Origin: Streptomyces marincola | GTDB lineage: Bacteria; Actinomycetota; Actinomycetes; Streptomycetales; Streptomycetaceae | NCBI RefSeq assembly: GCF_020410765.1 | Contig: NZ_CP084541.1 | Span: 744,001-808,000, forward strand | Length of the DNA stretch: 64,000 nucleotides | Reading direction: 5' to 3' | Shown: positions 43,024 to 52,692 of the stretch, one piece after another | Layout: the number at the start of each line of letters is the position of its first letter | Position numbering within the stretch: position 1 is the stretch's first letter | The notes under the pieces: model-generated | Told to the model about the DNA's origin: nothing | The model's database searches: none | Seen by the model: only the letters and a program-made list of their open reading frames with translations | Made by a program: the position numbers and the translations under genes

Positions 43024-44745
43024 ATGGAGACGTTCCCGACCCCGGCGGCGGCGCCCGCCCCGCCGGATCCGGCCGGCCAACCGGCGGACGCCGCGCGGCA
43101 CTACCGCGCCGCCGGGTACTGGCGCGACGAGGTCTTCGGCGACCTCCCGGCCCGTCAGGCCGCCTCGCGCCCCGCGTCCTGCGCGCTCGTCGACGGCGAC
43201 CGCCGCTGGACGTACGCGGCCATGGAGGCGGAAGTCGAGGCGCTGTACCGGTCGTTCCACGCGCTCGGGCTGCGCCGGGGCGACCGCGTCATCGTGCAAC
43301 TGCCCAACCGGGCCGAGTTCGTGCTGACCTGGTTCGCGCTGCAACGGCTCGGCGCGGTACCGGTGCACGCCATGCCGGGCCACCGCGAGCACGAGATCGC
43401 CCACCTGGCCCGGATCACCGAGGCGGCCGGCTACGTCGTACCGGACCGGCACGCCCGCTTCGACCACCGGGAGCTGGCCGCGCGCGTGCGGGAGCGGCAC
43501 CCCTCGCTGCGGCACGTGATCGTCGTCGGCGACCCCGGCGGGCGGCCCGGCTTCGTCGCCTACGAGACGCTGCGCACCGCGTCCCGGCCCCCGGTGGCCG
43601 ACCCGGGGCCGCCCGTCGCGCCCGGCGACCTCGCGCTGCTGCTGCTCTCCGGCGGCACCACGGGCACGCCCAAGCTCATCCCGCGCACCCACCAGGACTA
43701 CGCCTACAACGCGCGCGCCGCCGCCGAGGTGTGCCGGCTGGACGAGGACACGGTGTATCTCGCCGTGCTGCCGGTCGCGTTCAACTTCACCATGAGCTGC
43801 CCCGGCATCCTCGGCACCCTGGGCGCCGGCGGCACGGTGGTCATCGCCCCCGACCCCAGCCCGCCCACCGCGTTCGCGCTGATCGCCAGGGAACGGGTCA
43901 CCCTCACCGCCATCAACCCGCCCCTGGTGCCCTACTGGCTGGCGGAGGCCGAGGACAGCCGCCCCGACCTGTCCAGCCTGGCCGTGGTGCAGGTCGGCGC
44001 CGCCCGCCTCGCCGACGACCTGGCCAGGCGCGTCGGCCCGGCGCTCGGCTGCCGGCTCCAGCAGGTGTTCGGGATGGCCGAGGGGCTGCTCAACCTCACC
44101 CGGCTCGACGACCCCGACGACCTCGTCTGCTCGACGCAGGGGCGGCCCGTCTCCCCGGCGGACGAAATCCGCGTGGTCGGCGCGGACGGCGCGGACGTGC
44201 CCGACGGCGAGGTGGGAGAACTGCTGACCCGGGGGCCTTACACGCTGCGCGGCTACTACCGCGCACCCGAGCAGAACACCGCCCACTTCACCGACGACGG
44301 CTTCTACCGGACCGGTGACCTCGTGCGGCGGCTGCCCAGCGGGCATCTGAACGTCGTCGGCCGCGTGAAGGACCAGATCAACCGGGGCGGCGAGAAGATC
44401 GACGCGACCGAGGTCGAAGGCCACCTGCTGGCGCATCCCGGCATCCTCGCGGTCGCGGTCGTGGCCGTTCCCGACGCCGAACTCGGGGAGCGGCCGGTCG
44501 CGTTCGTCGTCCCGCACGGCGAACAGCCGCCGGACGCCAGGGAACTGGCCCGCTTCCTGCGCGAACGCGGCCTCGCCGGCTACAAGGCGCCGGCCGAGGT
44601 CGTCCCGATCGCCGACATGCCGTTGACCGCCGTGGGGAAGACCGACAAGAAGGCGCTGCGGGAGATCGCGCGCACCCGGGCCGACCGGTCCCCTCCCCCG
44701 CACGAGGCCGCGGGGCCGCCGCGTTCCCGCGAGAGAGGAGTATCC
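43024..44745 (+). CDS. Salicylate-AMP ligase (aryl-AMP ligase, YbtE/PchD type); no stop codon at the expected end
   Basis: ATG 43024 with GGAGGA 5 nt upstream. The recognisable enzyme spans about 545 residues: LLLLSGGTTGTPKLIPRTH (P-loop), LPVAFNFTMSCPG, VFGMAEGL, FYRTGDLVRRLPSGHLNVVG and the C-terminal TAVGKTDKKALREIA with the catalytic Lys. It adenylates salicylate and loads the aryl carrier domain of NRPS1. The frame does not stop here: it stays open to 45645, through the ferredoxin gene and antisense to salicylate synthase (873 codons in total). I end the feature just before the ferredoxin start because nothing after about residue 560 looks like this family. A lost stop or an indel in the C-runs near 44690-44700 is possible. 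Confidence 0.85.
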
Positions 44746-44746
44746 G

Positions 44747-44944
44747 GTGCAGGTCTTCGCCGACCGCGACATCTGCGTGGGCGCGGGGCAGTGCGTGCTC
44801 GCCGCCGAGAAGGTGTTCGACCAGGACGAGAACGACGGTCTCGTCCTGGTCCTCACCCAGGAGCCCACCGGCGCGGATCAGGAGGGCGTGCGCGACGCGG
44901 TGGACTGGTGCCCCTCGGGAGCGATCACGCTCCGCGAGGGCTGA
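44747..44944 (+). CDS. 3Fe-4S ferredoxin, P450 partner
   Basis: 65 aa, GTG start with GAGAGGAG about 9 nt upstream. The cluster ligands are DICVGAGQCVLAAEKVF and DWCPSGAI: three cysteines in the CxxxxxC...CP pattern of single-cluster [3Fe-4S] P450 ferredoxins. It directly follows the ligase and most likely delivers electrons to the P450 at 26300. Its last 20 bp overlap the end of the convergent salicylate synthase gene. Confidence 0.93.
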   Translation: MQVFADRDICVGAGQCVLAAEKVFDQDENDGLVLVLTQEPTGADQEGVRDAVDWCPSGAITLREG

Positions 44945-46280
44945 CCGGCCGCGCCGCGGGCGGGGCCGCGGGCACGAGGAAGCCGCACACGCTGCGCAAC
45001 TTCTCGCGGGTCTCCTCCAGTTCGCGTTCGGGATCGGACTGCGCGACGATGCCGGCGCCCGCCCGCAGCCACGTCCGCCCGCCGCGCCTGAAGACGCTGC
45101 GCAGCACGAGCGCCGCGTCGAGGGAGCCGTCGGCGTCCGCGGTCAGCACCGCGCCGCTGTACAGGCCGCGCCCGTTCGCCTCGGAACGGACGATGCGCTC
45201 GCAGGCCGCCGCCTTCGGGATGCCGGAGGCGGTGATCGCGGGGAACTGCGCGGCCAGCGCGTCCCAGCACGTGGCCTGCTCGCGCAGCCGCCCCGACAGG
45301 CGCGAGGCCAGGTGCTGCACGCTGCCGCGCTCGCGCACGGACATGAAGTCGTCCACGCGCACCGTTCCCTCCCGGCAGATGCCGCCCAGCTCCGTCGCGG
45401 CCAGGCGCACCGACATGGCGTGCTCGTGCACCTCCTTGGCGTCCCGGTACAGCTCCCGGTGCCTGGCCAGATCGGCCTCGGCGTCCCCGGTCAGCGCGCG
45501 GGTGCCCGCCAGCGGCTGCGTGCTGACCTCGCGGGCCGCGGTCACCCGCGTGACGATCTCGGGACTGAACCCCGCGACCTCCCAACCTCCCATGCGCAGC
45601 AGGAAGGAACGCGCCGGGTTGTTGCCCGCGCGGCCCGCCAGATAGGTGGCCGGCAGGTCGATCTCCTCGGGCACGGGCACCTCGCGGGACAGGATCACCT
45701 TGTCCAGCGCGCCCGCGCGGATGTCGCGCACCGCGGCGGCGACCGCGCCCCGGTAGGCGTCCGCGCCGTGCCCGTCCACGTCGGCCGCCACCCGCCGCTC
45801 CGGCACGGGAACGCCGGCCGCGGCGGCGGCCAGGCGGCCGGCCAGCGCGTCCAGTTCGCGCGGGTCGCGGGCCCGCAGCAGGGCGCTGCCGTCGCCGAAC
45901 CGTATCTCCCGCTTCGGCAGCACCATCCGCAGCACCGGCTCCTCGCCGGCCGGACCGCCGAGCAGCAGGGAACTCAGCCCGAACGACGCCCACCCGTAGG
46001 CCCGCCACCCCTCGCCGCCCGCCTCGGCCAGGGCCCGGCCGACCGCCGCGAGCGGCGCCCCCGCCGCGTCGAGGCGGCGGCGCTCGCCCGCCACGACGAG
46101 CGAGCAGCCGCCTGAGCCGACCTCGACCACCGCGGCCTCGCCCTCCGCCCAGCACACCGCGCCGCGGTTCTCGTACAGCAGGTGGGCCTCCCCGGAGCCG
46201 GCGCACAGCGCGGCGGCCACCGCCACCGCGTCCCCCCGGTACGCGGTCAGGCGTTCGTCAAGACGCACAGTCGAGCTCAC
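44925..46280 (-). CDS. Salicylate synthase (MbtI/Irp9/YbtS type)
   Basis: 451 aa, usual for the family (430-450). Converts chorismate to salicylate through isochorismate, using Mg2+. Family blocks: DKVILSREVPVPE, PLAGTRALTGD, KEVHEHAMSVRLAATELG, DFMSVRERGSVQHLASRL, FPAITASGIPKAAACERI and GLYSGAVLTAD, followed by WLRAGAGIVAQSDPERELEE. It is the last gene of the importer operon, 34 bp after the ATPase gene, so salicylate supply and metal uptake would be co-expressed. Confidence 0.96.
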   Translation of the reverse strand: MSSTVRLDERLTAYRGDAVAVAAALCAGSGEAHLLYENRGAVCWAEGEAAVVEVGSGGCSLVVAGERRRLDAAGAPLAAVGRALAEAGGEGWRAYGWASFGLSSLLLGGPAGEEPVLRMVLPKREIRFGDGSALLRARDPRELDALAGRLAAAAAGVPVPERRVAADVDGHGADAYRGAVAAAVRDIRAGALDKVILSREVPVPEEIDLPATYLAGRAGNNPARSFLLRMGGWEVAGFSPEIVTRVTAAREVSTQPLAGTRALTGDAEADLARHRELYRDAKEVHEHAMSVRLAATELGGICREGTVRVDDFMSVRERGSVQHLASRLSGRLREQATCWDALAAQFPAITASGIPKAAACERIVRSEANGRGLYSGAVLTADADGSLDAALVLRSVFRRGGRTWLRAGAGIVAQSDPERELEETREKLRSVCGFLVPAAPPAARPVSPRGA

Positions 46281-46314
46281 AGCGGTCCTCTCTCACGTTC
46301 TGTCAGGTCCTCGG

Positions 46315-47790
46315 TCACGGCGTGCACGGCAGTCCTGGGGGCGCGGCGGGCGCGGTCGTCGCGGACGGCGCCCCTGGCCCCGGCCCGGCCGGGGCCAACT
46401 GCCCGTCCCTCAGCACCAGGCAGCGGTCCGCGCCGGACGCGACCCGGCGGCTGTGGGTGATCAGGACGACGGCGAGACCGTGCGCGCGGCGCAGGCGCCC
46501 CAGCAGGTCGAGGACTTCGTCCTCGGTCGCGCCGTCGAGCGAGGCCGTCACCTCGTCGCACAGCAGCACCCGGGGTCCGGCGGCCAGGGCCCGCGCGAGG
46601 TTCGCGCGCTGCCGCTCCCCGCCGCTGAGTTCACCCGGGTAACGGCGCGCGGCGCCCGCCGGCAGCGAGACGCCCGCCAGCAGGTCCGCGACGGGCGGCG
46701 CGTCGACGCCGCCGCGGCGCGCGGCGGCGCGGGCCCGTTCCAGGGCGGTGCCGATCCGCTCGCGCGGGTTGAGCGCGCCCCGGCTGTCCTGGTCGACGTG
46801 CGCGACCAGCAGCCGCGCGGCCCGCGTGCGGCGCGCCACCGGCCACGGCTGCTCGTCCCCGCCGAGCCACAACCGCCCGCCCGCCGGAACGGCGGTGCCC
46901 GCCAGGGCCCGCGCCAGCGTCGTCTTGCCCGCGCCCGAGGCGCCGAGCACGGCCACGCACTCGCCCGCGCCCAGGCTGAGCCCCGCGCCCGCGAGCACCG
47001 CGGGCCGCCCTGGGCCACCCGTCACGCCCTCCGCCAGCAGCACCGGCGGCCCCGGCGGCGCGGCGCGCGGCGGCGCGGCAGCCACTGTCCGCCCGGCCGC
47101 GGCCGGCGCGGCCCCCGTGCCCTCGGCGAGCCGGCCGCCCGCCATCGTCAACCGCCGTTCCGTGAGCCGGTCCACGACCTCGGGGTCGTGGCTGACGACG
47201 AGCAGCGCGGCGTCCCCCGTCGCCGTGCGCAGCAGTTCCACCACGTCGTCCACCAGGGCGGGATCGAGGCCGCTGGTCGGCTCGTCGAGCACGATCAGCC
47301 GCGCCCCCGCGGCCAGCACGGCGGCCAGCGCGACCCGTTGGGCCTGCCCGCCCGAGATCTGGTGCGGAAAGGAACGGGCCAGGTCCGCGGGCAGCCGCAC
47401 CCGCTCAAGCGCCCGCGCGCGCTCGGCGGCGCGCCGCGCGCGCGGCACCCCGGCCCGGCCGGCCGCGCGGTCGAGCACCCAGCCGACCCGGTGCTCGGCG
47501 GGCAGCGTGGCGGCGCAGTCCTGCGGCAGGTAGGCGACCAGCCGGCCGCGCACCTGCCGCGCGCCCGCGCGCGAGAACGGGTCGATCCCGGCCACCCGCA
47601 CCGTTCCGCCGGTGCGGTCGAGACCCGCGCGGGTGTGGCCGAGCAGCGCGTGCGCGAGCGCCGTCTTGCCCGATCCTGAACGGCCGACCAGGCCGACCCG
47701 CTCCCCCGCGCGCAGCGTCAGCGAGCACCCGGAGAGCACCGGGCGGCCCCCGGCCGCCAGGCTCAACTCCGAGACCTCGACCAGCGTCAT
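46315..47790 (-). CDS. ABC transporter, two fused ATP-binding domains (nickel/peptide type)
   Basis: 491 aa holding both ATPases of an Opp/Nik-type importer in one chain. Domain 1 (about 1-225): GLVGRSGSGKTALAHALLG (Walker A), HQISGGQAQRVALAAVLA (signature), LIVLDEPTSGLDP (Walker B). Domain 2 (about 255-480): VLGASGAGKTTLARALAG, GELSGGERQRANLARALA, VLLCDEVTASLD. Most importers of this class use separate DppD/DppF proteins. ATG at 47790 overlaps the stop of the permease gene (ATGA). Confidence 0.94.
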   Translation of the reverse strand: MTLVEVSELSLAAGGRPVLSGCSLTLRAGERVGLVGRSGSGKTALAHALLGHTRAGLDRTGGTVRVAGIDPFSRAGARQVRGRLVAYLPQDCAATLPAEHRVGWVLDRAAGRAGVPRARRAAERARALERVRLPADLARSFPHQISGGQAQRVALAAVLAAGARLIVLDEPTSGLDPALVDDVVELLRTATGDAALLVVSHDPEVVDRLTERRLTMAGGRLAEGTGAAPAAAGRTVAAAPPRAAPPGPPVLLAEGVTGGPGRPAVLAGAGLSLGAGECVAVLGASGAGKTTLARALAGTAVPAGGRLWLGGDEQPWPVARRTRAARLLVAHVDQDSRGALNPRERIGTALERARAAARRGGVDAPPVADLLAGVSLPAGAARRYPGELSGGERQRANLARALAAGPRVLLCDEVTASLDGATEDEVLDLLGRLRRAHGLAVVLITHSRRVASGADRCLVLRDGQLAPAGPGPGAPSATTAPAAPPGLPCTP

Positions 47791-48608
47791 GTCACCACGC
47801 TCCGTTCTCCTCGCGGGTGGCCGCCCGGGGACGTCAGCCGGTCGGCGGCCAGGGTCGCCCCCAGCGCGAGCACCACGAGCAGCGCGGCCGGGGCCAGCAC
47901 CGGCCAGGGGTTGGCGACGGCCCCGGCGGCGTTCTCCCGCACCAGGCGGCCCCAGTTGGCGGCCGGCGCGGGCGCGCCGAGCCCCAGGAACCCGGCGGTG
48001 GCGCACAGTTGGGTCGCGGCGATGAACCGGATACCGGCCTCGGCCCACGCCTCGCGCACGATGTTGGGCAGGATGTCGTGCCGGATCACGGCGAACCGGC
48101 TGTCGCCGCGCGCCAGCGCGGTGCGCACGTAGGACAGGCCGGCCAGCCGCCTGGTGGCCTCGCTGACGACCCGCACCGAGAACGGCAGGCTCACGACGGT
48201 GACGGCCGCGAACACGGCCGCCTCGCTGCCCGGCCGCCCGGCGGCGATCAGCAGCATCACCAGCAGCGGCGGCACGGCCGCGAGGCCGTCCACCACGCGC
48301 AGCGCGCCGGTCGCGGGTCCGCGCCCGGCGAGCCCGGCGAACGTCCCGGCCAGCAGGCCGACCACGCTGCCAAGGGCCGTGGCCGCCAGCGCCTGGAGCA
48401 CGAGCGACCGGCCGCCGTGCACGGTCCTGGCCAGCGCGTCGCGCCCCAGGAAGTCGGTGCCCAACGGGTGTTCCCAGCTCGCCGGTTCGAACGGCGCGCC
48501 CACCTGCGCCGTGGGCGAGTGCACCGGCAGCCAGGGCCCGGCCAGCGCGAACACCGCCGTCAGCACGACGGCCGCCAGGGGCAGGCAGCGCAGCACGGTA
48601 CGCGTCAC
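47787..48608 (-). CDS. ABC transporter permease, DppC/NikC type
   Basis: 273 aa, about six membrane segments. The DppC-type motif HPLGTDFLGRDALARTVHGG near residue 47 and the EAA loop EATRRLAGLSYVRTALARG support the call. GTG start at 48608 overlaps the stop of the other permease gene; the C-terminus overlaps the ATPase start. Forms the translocation channel with the DppB-type partner. Confidence 0.92.
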   Translation of the reverse strand: MTRTVLRCLPLAAVVLTAVFALAGPWLPVHSPTAQVGAPFEPASWEHPLGTDFLGRDALARTVHGGRSLVLQALAATALGSVVGLLAGTFAGLAGRGPATGALRVVDGLAAVPPLLVMLLIAAGRPGSEAAVFAAVTVVSLPFSVRVVSEATRRLAGLSYVRTALARGDSRFAVIRHDILPNIVREAWAEAGIRFIAATQLCATAGFLGLGAPAPAANWGRLVRENAAGAVANPWPVLAPAALLVVLALGATLAADRLTSPGGHPRGERSVVT

Positions 48609-49573
48609 GCGGCCCCACCTCCCCGCCGGGCCGGCCGGGACCGCGGGTCGAGCGCCCGCGCCAGCACATCGCCCGCCAGGAGCACCAGCAGCACGGCCCC
48701 GGCCAGGGCGAGGCCCAGGCCCTGCACCATCGCGGTGTCCCGGTAGGTCACGGCCTGCGCCACCTCGTGCCCGATGCCCGGGTAGGCGAACAGCGTCTCG
48801 ACGACCAGGCTGCCGCCCAGCAGCCCCGCGACCATCACGGTGAAGCCCTGGAGCGCGGGCCCGGCCGCCGCGGGCAGCACATACGACCACGCGAGCCGCG
48901 CGCCCGACTCGCCGTCCAGCCTGGCCTGTTCCACCGCCGGATGCTCCGCGGCGCTCGCCGCGGCGGCCCGCACCAGCCGCGTCGCCACGCCGAGGCCGCC
49001 GAGCACCAGGCTCGCCACCGGCAGCACCAGCAGGTCCGGGTGCTGCCAGGGCGCGTCGCCCGCCGGCACCATCGACACGGCGGGGAACAGCGACCAGTGC
49101 TGGGCCAGCAGCACCACGAGCCCCGTGGCCAGCAGGAACTCCGGCAGCGCGAGCAGCACCACGGTCAGCGACGACAGCGCCCGGTCCAGCGGCCGGCCGG
49201 CCCGCAGCCCGGCGGCGAGCCCGAGCACGAGCGCGGGCACCGCGACGACCGCCGCCGCGAGCGCGACCAGCAGCACCGAGTTGCCCAGCCGTTCCGCCAG
49301 CACCTCCGCGACCGGCCGCCCGGCGGCGGCGGACCGCCCGAGGTCGCCGGTGGCCGCGTCGCCCAGCCACTCCAGGTAGCGGACGACGGCCGGGCGGTCG
49401 AGGCCGAGGCGTTCGCGGATCTCGGCCCGCTCGCGTTCCGTGGCGTCCTGGCCGGCGATGATCCCGGCCGCGTCCCCCGGCAGCACGTCCGTGGAGAAGA
49501 AGATCACCGCCGAGAGCACCAGCAGCGTGCCGGCGGCCACCAGGCCGCGCAGCGCCACATCGCGCCAGGTCAC
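48605..49573 (-). CDS. ABC transporter permease, DppB/NikB type
   Basis: 322 aa, about six membrane segments. The GLDRPAVVRYLEWLGDAATGDLG block after the first helix and the late VETLFAYPGIGHEVAQAV segment are typical of DppB/NikB. The GTG at 49573 overlaps the stop of the binding protein gene (GTGA), excluding the longer upstream starts. Confidence 0.92.
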   Translation of the reverse strand: MTWRDVALRGLVAAGTLLVLSAVIFFSTDVLPGDAAGIIAGQDATERERAEIRERLGLDRPAVVRYLEWLGDAATGDLGRSAAAGRPVAEVLAERLGNSVLLVALAAAVVAVPALVLGLAAGLRAGRPLDRALSSLTVVLLALPEFLLATGLVVLLAQHWSLFPAVSMVPAGDAPWQHPDLLVLPVASLVLGGLGVATRLVRAAAASAAEHPAVEQARLDGESGARLAWSYVLPAAAGPALQGFTVMVAGLLGGSLVVETLFAYPGIGHEVAQAVTYRDTAMVQGLGLALAGAVLLVLLAGDVLARALDPRSRPARRGGGAA

Positions 49574-51114
49574 GCCGGGTCGAGCGTGGCGAGGGACAGA
49601 TCGGGGAACTGGAGGTGCCGCACGCCGCCCACACCGTCCGCGTGGGCGTCGACCGTGGGCACGAACACCGGGATGATCTCGTTGCCCCGCTCCCACAGCA
49701 GGCGCTGCGCCTCGCGCGAGGCCGCCGTCCTGTCGGCCTCGGCCGTCGCGCTGCGGGCGGTGACCACCAGCTCGTCGATGTCGGGGAAGTTCCCCGGCGT
49801 GTGATTGGGCTCGAACGGCGCCGGCGGGTTGTACCCGGCGGCGAACGGCAGCCGCTGGTACGCCTCGTAGTCCGCGAACAGCTGCCCGGCGGGCAGCTCG
49901 TTGAGCGTCGCGTCCACGCCGATCGCCCGCAGGTGCTCCACCATCAGCGTGGCCGTCTCGACCATGCCGGTCAGCTCGGGGCCCGCCGTCAGCTCGATCG
50001 CCATGCCCGCGTGCCCGGCCTCGCGCAGCAGCGCCTCGGCCGCCTCCGGGTCGTGGGCCCGCTGCTCAAGTTCCGCGTGGTAGCCGGGGAAGCCGAGCGC
50101 GGGCACGTCGTTGCCGAGGTGCGCCCGGCCGAAGTAGACGGTGTCGACGATGGCCTGCCGGTCGATCGCCAGCCGGAACGCGCGGCGCACGCGCTCGTCC
50201 TGGAACGGCGGGTGCGCGAGGTTCATGACGAACCGCAGGTTCGACACGTACGGCGGCTCGCCCGCCGTGACGGCGACCCCCTCGGCGTCCGCGAGCGTGC
50301 GCGCGGTGGCCGGCGAGACGCCGCTGACGAACTCGGCCTGCCCGCCGCGCAGCGCGTTCACCCGGGCCTCGGGGTCACCGATGGACAGCAGGTGGATCTC
50401 GGAAAGGGAGACCTCCTCGCCGATGGCCGGGCCGAACCAGTCGGGGTTGCGGCGCAGCACCGTCTGCCGGCCCGGCTCGAACGCCTCGATGACGAACGGC
50501 CCGCAGGACGGCGTCTGCGGGGTGAACTCGGTCACGCCCTCCTTGACGACCAGCATGCTCTGGCACAGCAGCAGCCGCCCGTCGGCAATGGGCGTCAGGG
50601 TCGGCAGGTCGAGCGTGCGGTCGTCCACGACGCGGGCGGCGGCCAGGTCGAAGTTGCGCCCCGCCAGGCGCGTGAACGGCAGCCCGCCCAACTCGTCGGG
50701 CGCGCGCAGCGAGTACAGCAGGTCGGCGGCGGTGACCGGCGAGCCGTCGGTGAAGGCGACGGCGTCGCGCAGGCGCAGGGTGTAGGTGGCCAGGTCGTCG
50801 CTGATCTCGATCGACTCCAGCACGCCGTAGCGGACGCCGTCCGGCTGCCCGGCGTCGATGGCGCCGAGCGCGCCGTGCACCAGGCGGGCCCGGACGAAGT
50901 CCAACGCGGTCGGGCCGAGGAGGTAGTTGAGGGTCTCGCTCGACCCGCCCCCGGCGAAGGCCGCGCGCAGCGTCCCGCCATCACCTCCCTCCCCGCCCTC
51001 TCCGTCCTGCGACGAGGAGGACGAGGAGGAGGAGCAGCCGGTCAGGAACCCGGCTATTCCGGCGGCGGTCAGGGCGCCGAGTCCGAGGAAGGCGCGGCGG
51101 TCGGGAGATCTCAC
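49570..51114 (-). CDS. Substrate-binding lipoprotein of the metallophore/peptide-type importer
   Basis: 514 aa from GTG 51114 (GAAGGAC 8 nt upstream). The signal has a twin-Arg start (SPDRRAFLGLGALTAAG) and a lipobox FLTGC followed by a Ser run, so it is probably a Tat-exported lipoprotein. The mature part is an SBP family 5 (OppA/NikA-like) protein, with YTLRLRDAVAFTDGSPVTAA and AFRLAIDRQAIVDTVYFG. A near-consensus Zur box lies 102 bp upstream. First gene of SBP-permease-permease-ATPase-salicylate synthase. Probably takes up the metal-loaded product; free metal or peptide is the alternative. Confidence 0.92.
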   Translation of the reverse strand: MRSPDRRAFLGLGALTAAGIAGFLTGCSSSSSSSSQDGEGGEGGDGGTLRAAFAGGGSSETLNYLLGPTALDFVRARLVHGALGAIDAGQPDGVRYGVLESIEISDDLATYTLRLRDAVAFTDGSPVTAADLLYSLRAPDELGGLPFTRLAGRNFDLAAARVVDDRTLDLPTLTPIADGRLLLCQSMLVVKEGVTEFTPQTPSCGPFVIEAFEPGRQTVLRRNPDWFGPAIGEEVSLSEIHLLSIGDPEARVNALRGGQAEFVSGVSPATARTLADAEGVAVTAGEPPYVSNLRFVMNLAHPPFQDERVRRAFRLAIDRQAIVDTVYFGRAHLGNDVPALGFPGYHAELEQRAHDPEAAEALLREAGHAGMAIELTAGPELTGMVETATLMVEHLRAIGVDATLNELPAGQLFADYEAYQRLPFAAGYNPPAPFEPNHTPGNFPDIDELVVTARSATAEADRTAASREAQRLLWERGNEIIPVFVPTVDAHADGVGGVRHLQFPDLSLATLDPA

Positions 51115-51215
51115 AGTGGTGTCCTTCAGGTACGGAGCAGGGGGCGGCGAGGCAGCGGGCAGCGCGACGACGCGCACGGCCCCGCGCGGGGAGGAACGCG
51201 GGAGGCCGTGACTAA

Positions 51216-51230
51216 TGAAAATGATTATCA
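51216..51230. promoter_or_regulatory. Near-consensus Zur box upstream of the importer operon
   Basis: TGAAAATGATTATCA differs by one base from TGAAAATGATTTTCA. It sits in an AT-rich patch (ACTAATGAAAATGATTATCA, then CTTATCTTTACC) that stands out in this GC-rich DNA, about 100 bp before the binding protein start. Fur-type sites overlap this consensus, but with the box at 42946 zinc control is the better reading. Confidence 0.85.
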
Positions 51231-51318
51231 CTTATCTTTACCCCTGGCAACGCACCCGCCCCACCGCCCCCACCCCGGGACCCACGACCCACGACCCACG
51301 CCCCAGGGCCCAGGACGT

Positions 51319-52536
51319 TCAGCGACGGGCGAGATAGGTCTGCATGGCGCGGTGCAGGGTCCGGTTGACCGCACCGCTCAAGGTCAACTCCCACTCGCCG
51401 AGCATCTCGACCGCCTCGCCCCCGGTGCCCAGCTTCCAGCGCAGCAGCCCGAACGGACGCTCCCCCGGGTCCAGGGTGTCCGGCACCCCCCGCATGTCGT
51501 AGACGGCCGCGCCCTCCTGGTGGGCGTCGTTGATCATCCGCCATTGCAGGGCGTTGCTCGGCCGCACCTCGCGCAGGTGGTCGGCCGAGGCACCGGTCTG
51601 GTACCAGGCCCTGGCGCCGTCAGGAGAACGCAGCAGCGTGTGCGCGGCCAGCACCTGGCCCGCGTAGACGGCCGTGTACAACCGCATGGAACCCGGCTGC
51701 TGCTCGTTGAGCACGGCGAACTGCCGCTGGTAGTACTCAAGGGAACGCCCCAGGCGGAAGCCGTCGCGGCGCTCCGTGACCCCCAGCAGGTCGTGGAACA
51801 GCGGCAGTTCCGACCGGTCGGAGAGCCGGGCCGAGACCCCCGCCTTCGCGGCGCGCTTCACGTTGCGCCGCCACTCCTGGTTCAGACCCGACCACAGGTC
51901 GTCCACCGAACGCCCGGCCAGCGGCACTTCGAACACCAGCCGGGGCTGCGCGTCCCGCGCGCCCCCCGCGTCCTCCTCGCCGCAGCGCCGCCACCCGGCC
52001 TCGCGCAACCGGTCGGCGACCGCCGCGCCCAGCGGCTCGACAAGATCCGGCAGCAGATCGCCCACCCGCCGGCCAGGCCCCGTCGCCGCCTTCAACGACC
52101 TGGCCGACCAGCGGCGGTAGGCCAGCGGCGGCCCCATCCGCACGGCGAACGCGCCCGCGCCGCGCAGATGGTCGAGCAGCGGCGCCAGCAGGCCGCCGAG
52201 GTCGGGCGCGGCCCAGTCGATCACCGGGCCCTCCGGCAGATAGGCGAACGACCTGCGACTCCCGGGCAGTTGGCGGTACAGCACCAGCGCGGCCCCCCGC
52301 AGCCGGCCGGCGGCGTCCCGCCAGCCGAGGCTCTCGCCCGTCCAGCCCTGCTTCACCCCGGCCCACGCCGGCGTTTGCAGGAAACTCACCCGGCCGGGGC
52401 AGGGACCGGCCCCCGCCGCACCCTCCCTGAGGAACGCCAGATGCTCGGCGGCGGTCAGCCGCACCACCTCGGGAGCGGCACGGGTCTTCTCCTCGGGCGC
52501 CTGCACTCCGGCTGGGATCATGACTGCGGTCGGCAC
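51319..52536 (-). CDS. FemABX family peptidyltransferase (FemX-like)
   Basis: 405 aa, GTG start with GGAGGG about 9 nt upstream. Family features: SFLQTPAWAGVKQGW near the N-terminus, SGLNQEWRRNVKRAAKAGV in the middle, and a C-terminal VYDMRGVPDTLDPGERPFGLLRWKLG split over the GNAT-like fold. Streptomyces FemX adds the bridging glycine to lipid II with Gly-tRNA. It is divergent from a MurJ gene, so the pair could modify and flip a lipid II precursor. This may be a second copy rather than the housekeeping enzyme. Confidence 0.9.
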   Translation of the reverse strand: MPTAVMIPAGVQAPEEKTRAAPEVVRLTAAEHLAFLREGAAGAGPCPGRVSFLQTPAWAGVKQGWTGESLGWRDAAGRLRGAALVLYRQLPGSRRSFAYLPEGPVIDWAAPDLGGLLAPLLDHLRGAGAFAVRMGPPLAYRRWSARSLKAATGPGRRVGDLLPDLVEPLGAAVADRLREAGWRRCGEEDAGGARDAQPRLVFEVPLAGRSVDDLWSGLNQEWRRNVKRAAKAGVSARLSDRSELPLFHDLLGVTERRDGFRLGRSLEYYQRQFAVLNEQQPGSMRLYTAVYAGQVLAAHTLLRSPDGARAWYQTGASADHLREVRPSNALQWRMINDAHQEGAAVYDMRGVPDTLDPGERPFGLLRWKLGTGGEAVEMLGEWELTLSGAVNRTLHRAMQTYLARR

Positions 52537-52692
52537 GGGACACTTCCCTCCACAACGGCTGCCGGGCGGGCCCGGCCACGGTCCCGGACGGGCCCGTTCT
52601 CCTGCTGCACGCCCGGGCCCGGCAAAAGGTGACCATGAGATTCCCGACAGCCTCCGCGCCTTCCCTCAAGCCCCTGACCAGGGCAAACTCCG

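Noticed and set aside
44746..45645. C-terminal extension of the aryl-AMP ligase as a real domain
   Set aside because: It reads antisense to salicylate synthase and out of frame over ferredoxin, with no recognisable fold; treated as missing-stop artefact or tail.
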